A DNA stretch of 64,000 bases from positions 496,001 through 560,000 of the forward strand of contig NZ_CP079800.1 in the NCBI RefSeq assembly GCF_028869115.1, written 5' to 3'. Positions 46,223 through 54,925 of this stretch are shown one piece after another. This stretch comes from Pseudemcibacter aquimaris. GTDB taxonomy: Bacteria; Pseudomonadota; Alphaproteobacteria; Sphingomonadales; Emcibacteraceae. Both the position numbers and the translations under genes were made by a program. The stretch's first letter is position 1; every line of letters begins with the position of its first letter. The notes beneath the pieces were generated by a model that did no database searches, was not told where the DNA came from, and was given only the letters and a program-made list of their open reading frames with translations.

Positions 46223-47611
46223 TTAACCTGTTGCACTCATATAAAAGATTATAGAAATCGCAACAGGTATAAAGTAACGCATTAAGTTAATCCAGAGTTT
46301 ATATCCTTTACTGTCTTTCGAAAGACCAATTTCTTCCTGAATGATGTGTGGTGGCAATATCCAGCCAATAAATATTGATGTCAGAAGCGCGCCAAATGGG
46401 AATAGAATATTGGCGGCGAAATAATCAATAATGTTGAAAATGGTCATATCAGCGAATTTTTCGATAAATCCAAGTGGTCTTACATCTTCAAGAATATTAA
46501 GAGAGGCAAGCGCAACAAGGCCAAAGACCCACATGACAATACCGGAAACAATCGCGGCCTTTGTATGTGACATTTTAAATTTTTCTGCGCACCATGCATT
46601 AACCGGGGCAAAGTTACTGATACAAGATGTCAGTGCTGCCGCAATCAATAACATAAAGAAAATAGCGCCAAAAACCTGACCACCCGGAAGACCGCCGAAT
46701 GCGAGTGGTAATGTTTCAAACACAAGACCCGGTCCTGAATTAATTTGTAAGCCATAACTAAACACGATTGGGAAGATCGCGAAACCAGCGATTAACGCAA
46801 CAAAAGTGTCGGCACTTACAACGATAAAGGCATTTTGTGGAATTGATGTATCCTTAGTAAGGTACGATCCGTAAGTGATCATCACGGCCATGGCAATACC
46901 GATGGAAAAGAATGCCTGACCAATTGCAAGCAGGATTGTTGACGCGTTAATTTTGCTGAAATCAGGTGTTAGTAAGAAATCGAATGTTGATGCGATATCG
47001 CCAACAAAGAACGAATAAACCACCATCAGTAGGATACAAATGAATAGTGACGGGATAAGAACATTAACCGCTTTTTCAATACCGGCTGTGATCCCTTTTG
47101 AATTAACGGCAACAGTAATGACGACAACAACCGCATGCCAGAACATCAGTCTGCCCGGGCTTGCCATAAGATCCTGAAACATTGATGTTGATCCAGCCGC
47201 TGTAATTTCATTGAAACTACCGGAAACGGCGCGAATGAAATAATCGAATGTCCAGCTTGCTACCACTGTGTAAGTAAGCATCAACATAAATACGGCAAGT
47301 ACCGCAATGTCACCAATTACGGACCATTTGTTGGACACATTTCCTTGTGATGCAACATCGCTAATGCAGCTAGGCGCTGATGCAGAATTACGGCTGCGAC
47401 GACCAATTGACCATTCTGCCATCACAAGCGGAACGCCGATGATAAATGCGCATAACAAATATACGATGATAAAGGCGCTACCGCCATTTTCCCCAGTGAC
47501 GTACGGAAAGCGCCATATGTTGCCAAGCCCGACGGCAAATCCAACGGATGCCATAAGGAAGGTTAGTTGTGATGACCAAGTTTCCTGTGCTTGTGGTGCT
47601 GGTCCAGCCAT
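46223..47611 (-). CDS. Neurotransmitter:sodium symporter family transporter (copy 2)
   Basis: A 462-residue NSS carrier with about 11 membrane helices; SVGFAVGLGNIWRFPYVTGENGGSAFIIVYLL is the first, substrate-binding helix. It resembles the copy at 37747 in layout but is clearly divergent. Its place between a DadA-like oxidase (15 nt) and an amidohydrolase (10 nt), facing the racemase operon, points to Na+-coupled uptake of the amino acid degraded there. NSS uptake is unusual beside a racemase/DadA set, where ABC or proline-type carriers are more familiar. Confidence 0.92.
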   Translation of the reverse strand: MAGPAPQAQETWSSQLTFLMASVGFAVGLGNIWRFPYVTGENGGSAFIIVYLLCAFIIGVPLVMAEWSIGRRSRNSASAPSCISDVASQGNVSNKWSVIGDIAVLAVFMLMLTYTVVASWTFDYFIRAVSGSFNEITAAGSTSMFQDLMASPGRLMFWHAVVVVITVAVNSKGITAGIEKAVNVLIPSLFICILLMVVYSFFVGDIASTFDFLLTPDFSKINASTILLAIGQAFFSIGIAMAVMITYGSYLTKDTSIPQNAFIVVSADTFVALIAGFAIFPIVFSYGLQINSGPGLVFETLPLAFGGLPGGQVFGAIFFMLLIAAALTSCISNFAPVNAWCAEKFKMSHTKAAIVSGIVMWVFGLVALASLNILEDVRPLGFIEKFADMTIFNIIDYFAANILFPFGALLTSIFIGWILPPHIIQEEIGLSKDSKGYKLWINLMRYFIPVAISIIFYMSATG

Positions 47612-47626
47612 AATGATTTTCCCTTT

Positions 47627-48871
47627 TTAAAAACGATCAATTGAAAATGATCTATTGTTTGTTTTAATTGTTTCTGTTTCTTTATTTGCGACCATGTCGC
47701 GGATTATATTTGCAGTTGACGCTGCCTGAGTTAGCCCAAGGTGACTATGACCAAATGCAAAGAAGACATTCTCTTTTTGGTCAATGACCGGCAAGTAATC
47801 AGGCAATGTCGGACGACACCCCATCCATTCACTTTCAATCTCTGATGAAAGATCTGGTAATAATTCGGTTGCGAATTTGGTCAGCATTCTGGCGCGATCC
47901 ATTGTCGGATTTTCGCTGTTTTTTGCAAATTCTGCGGTTCCGGCTAGTCTTAATCCATTCTCAAGTGGTGTAATCACAAAATGGCGTTCATGATGGGTTA
48001 GCGCATATTCAAGGTTTTTGTGTTTCGGCAACATCAAATGATAACCGCGCTCTGCTGTGAGTGGCACTTTATAGCCAAGCTGCGCCGTTAATTCGGCACT
48101 TTTATATCCTGCGGCAATGACCAGTTTTTCTGCGTGAAGAGTGTTTTCACCGTATGAAATGTCAACGCCAGTTTCGGTTTTCTTTAATGTGTGTACTTGC
48201 TCTTTTATGAATGTACCGCCATCAGCGATAAATTGATCAAATACTGCACGGACAAGTCCGTGTGGCTCAATGCTGTGACCGGTATCCAGAAACTGAACCG
48301 CGCCGTGTTGATCATCGGAAATATCAGGAACCATTTCCTTTAATTCTTGTGCGTTTACCATACGGGCACGAATATCATGTGTATTCAGGCTTTCAAGTAA
48401 TTCTTTACCTTCTTCATGACCGCGCGCCGTTTTAAAGACGTGAAGATTGCCATTTTGCCTTAAGAACCGATCAGCGTTCGCGGATTTCATCACATCTTGC
48501 CAATCGGCAAGCGCATTTTTATTTAAGTTTTTAAGGGCTTCGACACCTGATTTATTTTTTGATGGCCGACACGCCCATAGAAACCTTAGTCCCCATGGGA
48601 TAAAGGAAAGCATATAATCTGGCTTAATGACCAAAGGGCTTTCCGAATTAAAAAGCATACCCGGAATTTTGGGTATGATAGAAAGACTTGGTGTCGGGAA
48701 AATTTCATCTGTTGCGAAAAGTGCGCAATTGCCATATGAACATTCCATGGCTGGCTCGCCTTTGTCGATCAGCGTTACTTTTTTTCCGCTTTTTAAAAGT
48801 TGGAATGCAGTAACAACGCCAATGACGCCAGCACCTATTACGACACAGTCTTTAGTATTTTTATTAACCAA
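47627..48871 (-). CDS. DadA-like FAD-dependent D-amino-acid dehydrogenase
   Basis: A 414-residue DAO-fold oxidoreductase. The FAD-binding CVVIGAGVIGVVTAFQLLKSGKKVTLIDKGEPAMECSYGNCALF (about 8-50) is DadA-like, with LTAERGYHLMLP, the C-terminal WMGCRPTLPDYLPVI and FAFGHSHLGLTQAASTA. Enzymes of this type that sit beside a hydroxyproline epimerase oxidise cis-4-hydroxy-D-proline; this is the suggested role. The start is TTG at 48871, with a weak ribosome site. Divergent from the racemase. Confidence 0.88.
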   Translation of the reverse strand: MVNKNTKDCVVIGAGVIGVVTAFQLLKSGKKVTLIDKGEPAMECSYGNCALFATDEIFPTPSLSIIPKIPGMLFNSESPLVIKPDYMLSFIPWGLRFLWACRPSKNKSGVEALKNLNKNALADWQDVMKSANADRFLRQNGNLHVFKTARGHEEGKELLESLNTHDIRARMVNAQELKEMVPDISDDQHGAVQFLDTGHSIEPHGLVRAVFDQFIADGGTFIKEQVHTLKKTETGVDISYGENTLHAEKLVIAAGYKSAELTAQLGYKVPLTAERGYHLMLPKHKNLEYALTHHERHFVITPLENGLRLAGTAEFAKNSENPTMDRARMLTKFATELLPDLSSEIESEWMGCRPTLPDYLPVIDQKENVFFAFGHSHLGLTQAASTANIIRDMVANKETETIKTNNRSFSIDRF

Positions 48872-48937
48872 TTTACTATTTACTCTTAATGTGTTGATAA
48901 ATAAGAAATAATTTTAATTTTAAAATTGTTTTTTGAC

Positions 48938-48960
48938 TTATTGTATAAAATATACGATAA
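48938..48960. promoter_or_regulatory. GntR-type palindrome, copy 1 (racemase / DadA divergent region)
   Basis: Arms TTATTGTATA (48938-48947) and TATACGATAA (48951-48960) around AAA, one mismatched pair in ten. The core is GTATA-AAA-TATAC. It lies in the 250-bp divergent gap, 67 bp from the DadA start and 161 bp from the racemase start, and matches two more copies further on. Confidence 0.6.
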
Positions 48961-49121
48961 AACAATTTATGATTCAACAGACATTCTGGCTGTGTACAAT
49001 TGTTGTGATTGAATAACGAAATTAAGACACAATCAGCGTTTGTGACCATGGTGAATAATTATTATTTCTGGGACGAATATTAATAATAATTATGCAAAGT
49101 ATAAAGGATAATTGATAATAA

Positions 49122-50123
49122 ATGAAATCACATACATTTAAATGTGTTGATGGACACACCTGTGGAAACCCTGTTCGTGTAGTTATCGAAGGGGGGCCGG
49201 AATTAAACGGCCATACAATGAGCGATAAAAGACAGGATTTTCTTAATAACCACGATTGGATCAGAAAAAGCCTGATGTTTGAGCCACGCGGCCATGACAT
49301 GATGTCAGGTACAATTCTATATGATCCAGTGGATGAAAATAGTGATACAGGCGTTCTATTTATTGAAACAACAGGGTGTCTTCCAATGTGTGGACACGGC
49401 ACCATCGGTACTGTGACAGCGATCCTTGAACGCGGAATTGTAACGCCGAAAAACGAAGGTGAATTGGTTCTTGAAGTGCCAGCTGGTCTTGTCAAAGTCG
49501 AATACCAAAGAAACGGCGAATTTATTGAATGGGTGCGTATTCATAATGTTGCAAGCTACTTGGCGGCAACCGACATCGTTGTTGAATGTCCTGAACTTGG
49601 TGAATTAGTTGTCGATATTTCATATGGTGGCAATTATTACGCAATTGTTGACCCACAAAAGAATTATGACGGTGTAAATGATTATAACGTTGAAAATATT
49701 TTGCGTTATTCACCAGTGTTACGTGACCGTTTGAACGAGATCATTAACCCTGTTCATCCAGATGATGAAACAGTGAATGGCGTATCACATATCTTATGGT
49801 CAGGGCCAAAACTTAAGGAAGAATCGCATGCTAGAAACGCCGTGTTTTACGGTGAAAACGCTATTGATAGATCGCCTTGCGGTACGGGAACAAGTGCACG
49901 TATGGCGCAACTTGCTGCTAAAGGTAAACTTGATGTGGGTGATGAATTTATTCATGAAAGCATTATTGGCAGTCAATTTGTTGGTCGTGTTGAAAGCAAA
50001 ACGAAAGTTGGCGATTTTGATGCCATCAAACCAAGCATTCGTGGCTGGGCGCGTGTAACAGGCATCAACACAATTTTTGTTGATGACCGCGATCCATACG
50101 CAGAAGGTTTTACAGTTAAATAA
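49122..50123 (+). CDS. Proline racemase / 4-hydroxyproline 2-epimerase family protein
   Basis: A 333-residue cofactor-free isomerase. Both catalytic Cys are visible: MCGHGTIGTVTA (about residue 90) and DRSPCGTGTSARMAQLAAKG (about 250). Cys at the second site separates it from the trans-3-hydroxyproline dehydratase branch, which has Thr. It begins SHTFKCVDGHTCGNPVRVVIEGGP, the family opening. With a DadA-like oxidase and an aldehyde dehydrogenase, hydroxyproline epimerisation (trans-4-hydroxy-L- to cis-4-hydroxy-D-proline) is the best guess; proline racemisation is not excluded. Confidence 0.9.
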   Translation: MKSHTFKCVDGHTCGNPVRVVIEGGPELNGHTMSDKRQDFLNNHDWIRKSLMFEPRGHDMMSGTILYDPVDENSDTGVLFIETTGCLPMCGHGTIGTVTAILERGIVTPKNEGELVLEVPAGLVKVEYQRNGEFIEWVRIHNVASYLAATDIVVECPELGELVVDISYGGNYYAIVDPQKNYDGVNDYNVENILRYSPVLRDRLNEIINPVHPDDETVNGVSHILWSGPKLKEESHARNAVFYGENAIDRSPCGTGTSARMAQLAAKGKLDVGDEFIHESIIGSQFVGRVESKTKVGDFDAIKPSIRGWARVTGINTIFVDDRDPYAEGFTVK

Positions 50124-50146
50124 TTATAGAATAATAGGATAATACA

Positions 50147-51586
50147 GTGGATAAATTTGATAACTATATTGGCGGTCAATGGGTAGCAGCTGATAAATAT
50201 GTGGAAAACATCAACCCATCAGATCTTTCTGATGTCATTGGTCTATATGCATCCGCATCAAAAGAACAAGCGCATGAAGCAATCGATGCGGCGGAAAAAG
50301 CATCTGAAGTTTGGGGCGCTTCAACACCGCAAGACCGTTTTAATGCATTAGATAAAATCGCAACTGAAATTTTTGAAAGAGCAGCGGAGCTCGGTGAGTT
50401 ACTTGCCCGTGAAGAAGGCAAGACGCAACCGGAAGCAACGGGTGAAGTAATGCGCGCGGGACAAATTTTCAAATTTTTCGCCGGTGAAGCACTACGCCTT
50501 ACCGGAGAGCTTGTTGATTCTGTAAGACCGGAAGTTGACGTTGAAATTACACGTGAACCTGTTGGTGTTATTGGCTTGATCACACCTTGGAATTTCCCGA
50601 TTGCAATTCCAGCATGGAAAATCGCACCTGCAATTGCCTATGGTAATAGTGTCGTGATTAAACCAGCGGAACTGGTTTCTGGTTCTGCATGGGCGCTTAC
50701 AGAAATTATTTCAAGAGCTGGCCTTCCAGACGGTACTGTAAACCTTGTAATGGGTTCCGGCCGTGTTGTTGGTGAAGAAATCGTGGCTTCTGAAAAAGTT
50801 GGCGCGGTAAGCTTCACAGGTTCCGTTGGCACTGGTGAAATGATCCGTAACAAGGTTGTTGCTCGTGGCGGTAAAATCCAACTTGAGATGGGTGGTAAAA
50901 ATCCACTTGTTGTTCTGGATGACGCTGATCTTGATACGGCGGTTAATTGTGCGGTTCAGGGTGCATTTTATTCAACAGGTCAGCGCTGTACTGCATCAAG
51001 CCGTATTATTGTTACAGAAGGTATTTATGATCGCTTTATCGAGAAAATTTCCGCTGAAACAGAAGCGCTTAGAGTGGGCGATGCCCGTGATGCAAATACA
51101 CAAATCGGCCCAGTTGTTGATGAAGCACAATTTAATATTGATATGAACTATGTTGAGATCGCTCTTAAAGAAGGTGCGAAGCTTGTTTGTGGCGGTACTA
51201 AAGCTGACTGTGGTAAAGAAGGTTATTATATGAAACCTGCTTTATTCATCGATACGACACCTGAAATGACAATTAATAAGGAAGAGGTATTCGGGCCAGT
51301 TGCCAGTGTGATTAAGGTAAAAGATTACGAAGAAGCACTGAAAGTTGCAAATGATACTGAATTTGGCCTTTCATCTGGTATTTGTACTAAGTCATTGAAA
51401 TATAGCCGTGATTTTAAACGAAGAGCAAAAGCGGGTATGGTTATGGTGAACCTGCCAACAGCTGGTGTTGATTATCACGTACCATTTGGTGGACGCAAAG
51501 GATCAAGCTACGGGAACCGTGAACAAGGTAGTTATGCTAAAGAATTTTATACAATTGTAAAAACAAGCTATATTTGGGCGCAATAA
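50147..51586 (+). CDS. Aldehyde dehydrogenase (KGSA-dehydrogenase-like)
   Basis: A 479-residue NAD(P)-dependent aldehyde dehydrogenase with ITPWNFPIAIPAWKIAPAIAYGNSVVIKPAE, FTGSVGTGEMI, the catalytic Glu in LEMGGKNPLVVLDDADL and the nucleophile in FYSTGQRCTASSRIIV (Cys, about residue 283). The second-to-last step of hydroxyproline and several sugar-acid routes makes alpha-ketoglutarate semialdehyde, and enzymes of this type oxidise it to 2-oxoglutarate; that is the proposed role from its place 23 nt after the epimerase. Substrate unproved. Confidence 0.9.
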   Translation: MDKFDNYIGGQWVAADKYVENINPSDLSDVIGLYASASKEQAHEAIDAAEKASEVWGASTPQDRFNALDKIATEIFERAAELGELLAREEGKTQPEATGEVMRAGQIFKFFAGEALRLTGELVDSVRPEVDVEITREPVGVIGLITPWNFPIAIPAWKIAPAIAYGNSVVIKPAELVSGSAWALTEIISRAGLPDGTVNLVMGSGRVVGEEIVASEKVGAVSFTGSVGTGEMIRNKVVARGGKIQLEMGGKNPLVVLDDADLDTAVNCAVQGAFYSTGQRCTASSRIIVTEGIYDRFIEKISAETEALRVGDARDANTQIGPVVDEAQFNIDMNYVEIALKEGAKLVCGGTKADCGKEGYYMKPALFIDTTPEMTINKEEVFGPVASVIKVKDYEEALKVANDTEFGLSSGICTKSLKYSRDFKRRAKAGMVMVNLPTAGVDYHVPFGGRKGSSYGNREQGSYAKEFYTIVKTSYIWAQ

Positions 51587-51636
51587 TAGTTTAATATATT
51601 CTTTTTTATATTTTTAAACTACTAAAGGGTCGATAT

Positions 51637-52293
51637 TTGTCTTTTTCACCTTTTCGACGAAATACTGTTGTTGATAATGTTTTTCAGGAACTTAAAAAAC
51701 GAATAATATCTAATGAATACGAAGCTGGTTTCCAGCTTCGTCAAGATTCACTTGCCAATGAACTTGGGGTTAGCCGTATCCCGCTTAGGGAAGCTTTGCT
51801 TCGTCTTGAAGCGGAAGGGCTGATTGAGATCGTTGCTCATAAGGGGGGCGTCGTTAGGTCGCTTTCTCAAAAAGAAGCGGCCGAGCTTTTTAATCTACGT
51901 ATTCTGATTGAGTGCGATTTGATGAAGCAAGCGGTTCCAAAAATGAGTGATGATGATTTGGATCAGGCAGAAGTTGCGCTGAAGAAATTCGACAAAATGG
52001 TTATCTCAGGTGAAAATATTGATAATTGGACCAAGCTTAATTGGGATTTCCATTATCAATTTTATAAGCCTGCTGATCAGCCAAATACCATTAAAATTCT
52101 ACAAATGCTTCATAGTAATACGGACCGTTACATCAGACAGCAGTTGCTCGAAGAGGGCGCACCTGAACGTGCCCATGAAGAACATAATGAATTGATCGAG
52201 CTATGCCGTAAAGGTGATGTAGACGGAGCGTGTTTATTACTTAAGCAACATATCAATGCGACGTTCGAGCAGATTAAGCCGCATCTTTCTTAA
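51637..52293 (+). CDS. GntR family (FCD) regulator
   Basis: A 218-residue regulator with an N-terminal GntR winged helix (FQELKKRIISNEYEAGFQLRQDSLANELGVSRIPLREALLRLEAEGLIEI) and a C-terminal helical FCD domain (about 80-215, with NWDFHYQFYKPA holding metal-binding residues and HEEHNELIE). FCD-type members bind organic or amino acid-derived acids. TTG at 51637 with AAAGGG 7 nt upstream. Third gene after the epimerase and aldehyde dehydrogenase; likely controls the locus through the nearby palindromes. Confidence 0.9.
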   Translation: MSFSPFRRNTVVDNVFQELKKRIISNEYEAGFQLRQDSLANELGVSRIPLREALLRLEAEGLIEIVAHKGGVVRSLSQKEAAELFNLRILIECDLMKQAVPKMSDDDLDQAEVALKKFDKMVISGENIDNWTKLNWDFHYQFYKPADQPNTIKILQMLHSNTDRYIRQQLLEEGAPERAHEEHNELIELCRKGDVDGACLLLKQHINATFEQIKPHLS

Positions 52294-52311
52294 TTTTTTA
52301 TTTTTTTAATC

Positions 52312-52350
52312 ACGAAAAAAGCCAAAGTTATTTTTAAGTAACTTTGGCTT
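52312..52350 (-). terminator. Terminator after the M24 peptidase gene
   Basis: AAGCCAAAGTTA (52319-52330) and TAACTTTGGCTT (52339-52350) form a perfect 12-bp stem with an 8-nt loop. On the minus strand a run of T follows, which fits termination of the peptidase gene ending at 52409; the plus-strand GntR gene can use it too. Confidence 0.8.
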
Positions 52351-52408
52351 AGTTATTTCTATGGAGGTAGAATTTTTTAAATTTTTTTATTGTTATCTCT
52401 AAAAATTC

Positions 52409-53698
52409 TTAGTTATTACCAAATGGGTCGTCGATGGCGACACTTGGTTGCGTGAACCAACGTGGGCCGTCTTCGGTCATGTAACATACATCTTCCAGAC
52501 GAACGCCGAACTTACCCGGAATTGCAATCATTGGTTCAATACTGAAACACATGCCTGGTGCAAGTGGTGTTTTGTTGCCAAGCACAGCATTACCCCATTC
52601 GTGACCGTCAAGACCAATACCGTGACCGGTACGGTGCGGAAGACCTGGTGTTTTATATTCAGGGCCATAACCAGCATCCGTGATTACTTTTCTTGCTGCA
52701 ATATCAACATTTTCAAGCGGGGCACCCAGTTGTGCTGCTTCGAAACCGGCTTGTTGTGCTTTTCTTTCCAGATCCCAAACTCGTTTTTGTTCATCTGTAT
52801 GGGTACCGTGAACGAATGTACGACTGATGTCTGATTCATAACCATGAACAGTACAGCCACCATCCATAAGAACGATAATGCCGTCTTCTACTTCTGGCTC
52901 AACAAGAAGACCATGCGGTGATGATGATACGATGCCAACTTGAGCATAAATTGTACCATAAACCCCCATTTTGGCGTGGGCAGCACGTGTGATATCACGA
53001 ATGTCTGGTGCAGTCATGCCTGCTTCAATCATTGAAACACTTGTTTTATAAGCTTCGATTGTGATGTCGTTCGCTTTTTGTAAAAGCGCTAGTTCATGCT
53101 TTGATTTATAAAGACGACATGGAATTGTAACAGGATCAGCACTTACGAATGTTAGGTGAGGTGCTTCTTTACGGATACCGTCAAATAAGAAGAATCTTGT
53201 TCTTTCGCCAATACCGATTGTGCCATTGTTGATGCCCATGTCTTTAAACATTTGTGCAACATGTTTATATGGGCTTTCGTGTTCTTCCCAGCCACGAACA
53301 TCATCACCGAAAATGATTTTTTCACGAAGACGGTCGGCTTCAAACATTGGACAGATATATTTTACTTCACCTTTTTGCGGGATGATGGCAGCCATCATAC
53401 GCTCGCTGCGTCCCCAAGTCACACCTGTGAAATATTCAAGGTTGCTTGAACCTTCAAGGTAAATCGCGTCGATATTGTTTTCACGCATCAGGCGCTTTGC
53501 CTTTTCAATACGGTTCATGCGTTCTTGTAATGTAATAGGCTCAACCCCACCCATCATATTTTGAAGCTTGTCTATTGGAGTGGCATTTACCTTTACCTTT
53601 GCAGAGGCAGGTGCAACCAAACCAGATGTCGCAGAAAGTGCTAATCCTGCACCCGCTGCTGTCGACATTTTTAAAAAGCTTCTTCTGTCGTTTTTCAT
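52409..53698 (-). CDS. Tat-exported M24 peptidase (Xaa-Pro peptidase-like)
   Basis: A 429-residue protein with a twin-arginine signal (NDRRSFLKMSTAAGAGLALSA, about 1-34). The pita-bread metal site is complete: Asp in LMDGGCTVHG, Asp in YESDISRTF, His in HRTGHGIGLDGHEW, Glu in FSIEPMI and Glu in VRLEDVCYM. It is like Xaa-Pro dipeptidases and aminopeptidases, which free N-terminal residues before proline; creatinase-like activity is the alternative. Export to the periplasm is unusual for prolidases, and its position beside a hydroxyproline/proline locus gives it a clear possible role, release of (hydroxy)proline from peptides outside the cytoplasm. Confidence 0.88.
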   Translation of the reverse strand: MKNDRRSFLKMSTAAGAGLALSATSGLVAPASAKVKVNATPIDKLQNMMGGVEPITLQERMNRIEKAKRLMRENNIDAIYLEGSSNLEYFTGVTWGRSERMMAAIIPQKGEVKYICPMFEADRLREKIIFGDDVRGWEEHESPYKHVAQMFKDMGINNGTIGIGERTRFFLFDGIRKEAPHLTFVSADPVTIPCRLYKSKHELALLQKANDITIEAYKTSVSMIEAGMTAPDIRDITRAAHAKMGVYGTIYAQVGIVSSSPHGLLVEPEVEDGIIVLMDGGCTVHGYESDISRTFVHGTHTDEQKRVWDLERKAQQAGFEAAQLGAPLENVDIAARKVITDAGYGPEYKTPGLPHRTGHGIGLDGHEWGNAVLGNKTPLAPGMCFSIEPMIAIPGKFGVRLEDVCYMTEDGPRWFTQPSVAIDDPFGNN

Positions 53699-53736
53699 AC
53701 TTCTTCCTTATTTGCTGAATTGATTATTTATAAATT

Positions 53737-53753
53737 TTGTATACAATATATTA
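53737..53753. promoter_or_regulatory. GntR-type palindrome, copy 2 (before M24 gene)
   Basis: TTGTATA-CAA-TATATTA, with one exact arm and one arm with two mismatches to TATACAA; inside it lies the perfect 10-bp palindrome TTGTATACAA. It is 39-55 bp upstream of the M24 start and in the 135-bp gap shared with the divergent TPR gene. Confidence 0.45.
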
Positions 53754-53833
53754 TATAACATTATATGTGGCAATCACCCATTTTAAAGAATTTCAAACGG
53801 GAAAAGTCATTATAAAGAAACGGGATAATTAAA

Positions 53834-54925
53834 GTGAAAAAAATTATATTTTTAATCGTGAGTTTGCTTTTTGTTTTTCAGGCATCCGCACAAAACATTG
53901 ATCAGCCATTAGGGGTGTTTATCCCGCTTAAATCAGGGGAAACTGCGAAAAATCAGAATGAAATTACGTCTGATATGATTTCATTTTTACTGTTGAATGA
54001 TTTGCGTTATGCGTCAAAAGTACCGTTTATCAGTGAACAGGATTTCAATGCATTCTTTAAAGATGGTGACAAAAAACCAGATGTTATTGTGTCCGGTGAA
54101 TTTCGTGGTGGTGATAATAATGAACTGATTCTCAATATCGATTCGGGCGGTAAGACAGTCACAAAAAATGTGATCATCACAAATGGCCATGATTTATTAA
54201 ATGGTGGCATAAAAAAATTGACGACTGCTGTTCTTAATCAGCTTCCATCGTCACCTGCACGCGGAAAATATTATTTCACTAAAAACTGGGATGCTTTTCT
54301 TCATTATAATGCATCAATGAAGCATAACGATGATGATGATGACCAGCGCAGACTGGATGAACTATTAAAAGCCATTGAAATTGATCCTAATTTCAATAGA
54401 GCAAAATATGAAGCGGCCGGTATCTATAGCGGTTTTGGTATTTACGAAGAAAGAAGAGCGCTAATTGATGAACTGTTGGCGAGTGGCGATCAGTTAAATG
54501 AACTACAAATGCTTGAAGCAAAAGCAGCAGATGCATCGGCGGCCGGTAATTATCCGGTATATCGTGATTTAATGCTTCAAATTGAACGCTTTAGACCATA
54601 TGAACTTTCAACATATATGACCACGGCTGGCATGTTTTATGGCATGAGCGAAATGGAAAATGCCGTAAAATATTATAATATCGTGCTTAATGTTGATGAA
54701 AATAATGCCCGCGCCCATAACAATATTGGCTATGCTTATAGCCATATGGGAATGCATGACAAGGCTATTTCCCATTATCAGAAATCCGTTGATTTAAACC
54801 CGTCTGCTAATGCGTATGACAGCCTTGCGGATGGTTATTCGACGGCAGGCTTTACTGAAAAAGCGATAAAGGCCAAAGAAAAAGGCATCGAACTTGATCC
54901 GTCTCTTTTCTACCTGCATGGTTAG
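53834..54925 (+). CDS. Secreted TPR protein with TolB-N-like domain
   Basis: A 363-residue exported protein (signal peptide about 1-19, ending SAQN). Residues 25-140 form an alpha/beta domain similar in layout to TolB N-terminal or CsgG-like domains (LGVFIPLKSGE, DVIVSGEFRGGDNNELILNID). Residues 150-360 are TPR-like helices, clear in AVKYYNIVLNVDENNARAHNNIGYAYSHMGMHDKAISHYQKSVDLNP. Probably a periplasmic interaction protein. Its last 4 nt overlap the stop of a convergent, truncated aminotransferase gene. Function unknown. Confidence 0.75.
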   Translation: MKKIIFLIVSLLFVFQASAQNIDQPLGVFIPLKSGETAKNQNEITSDMISFLLLNDLRYASKVPFISEQDFNAFFKDGDKKPDVIVSGEFRGGDNNELILNIDSGGKTVTKNVIITNGHDLLNGGIKKLTTAVLNQLPSSPARGKYYFTKNWDAFLHYNASMKHNDDDDDQRRLDELLKAIEIDPNFNRAKYEAAGIYSGFGIYEERRALIDELLASGDQLNELQMLEAKAADASAAGNYPVYRDLMLQIERFRPYELSTYMTTAGMFYGMSEMENAVKYYNIVLNVDENNARAHNNIGYAYSHMGMHDKAISHYQKSVDLNPSANAYDSLADGYSTAGFTEKAIKAKEKGIELDPSLFYLHG

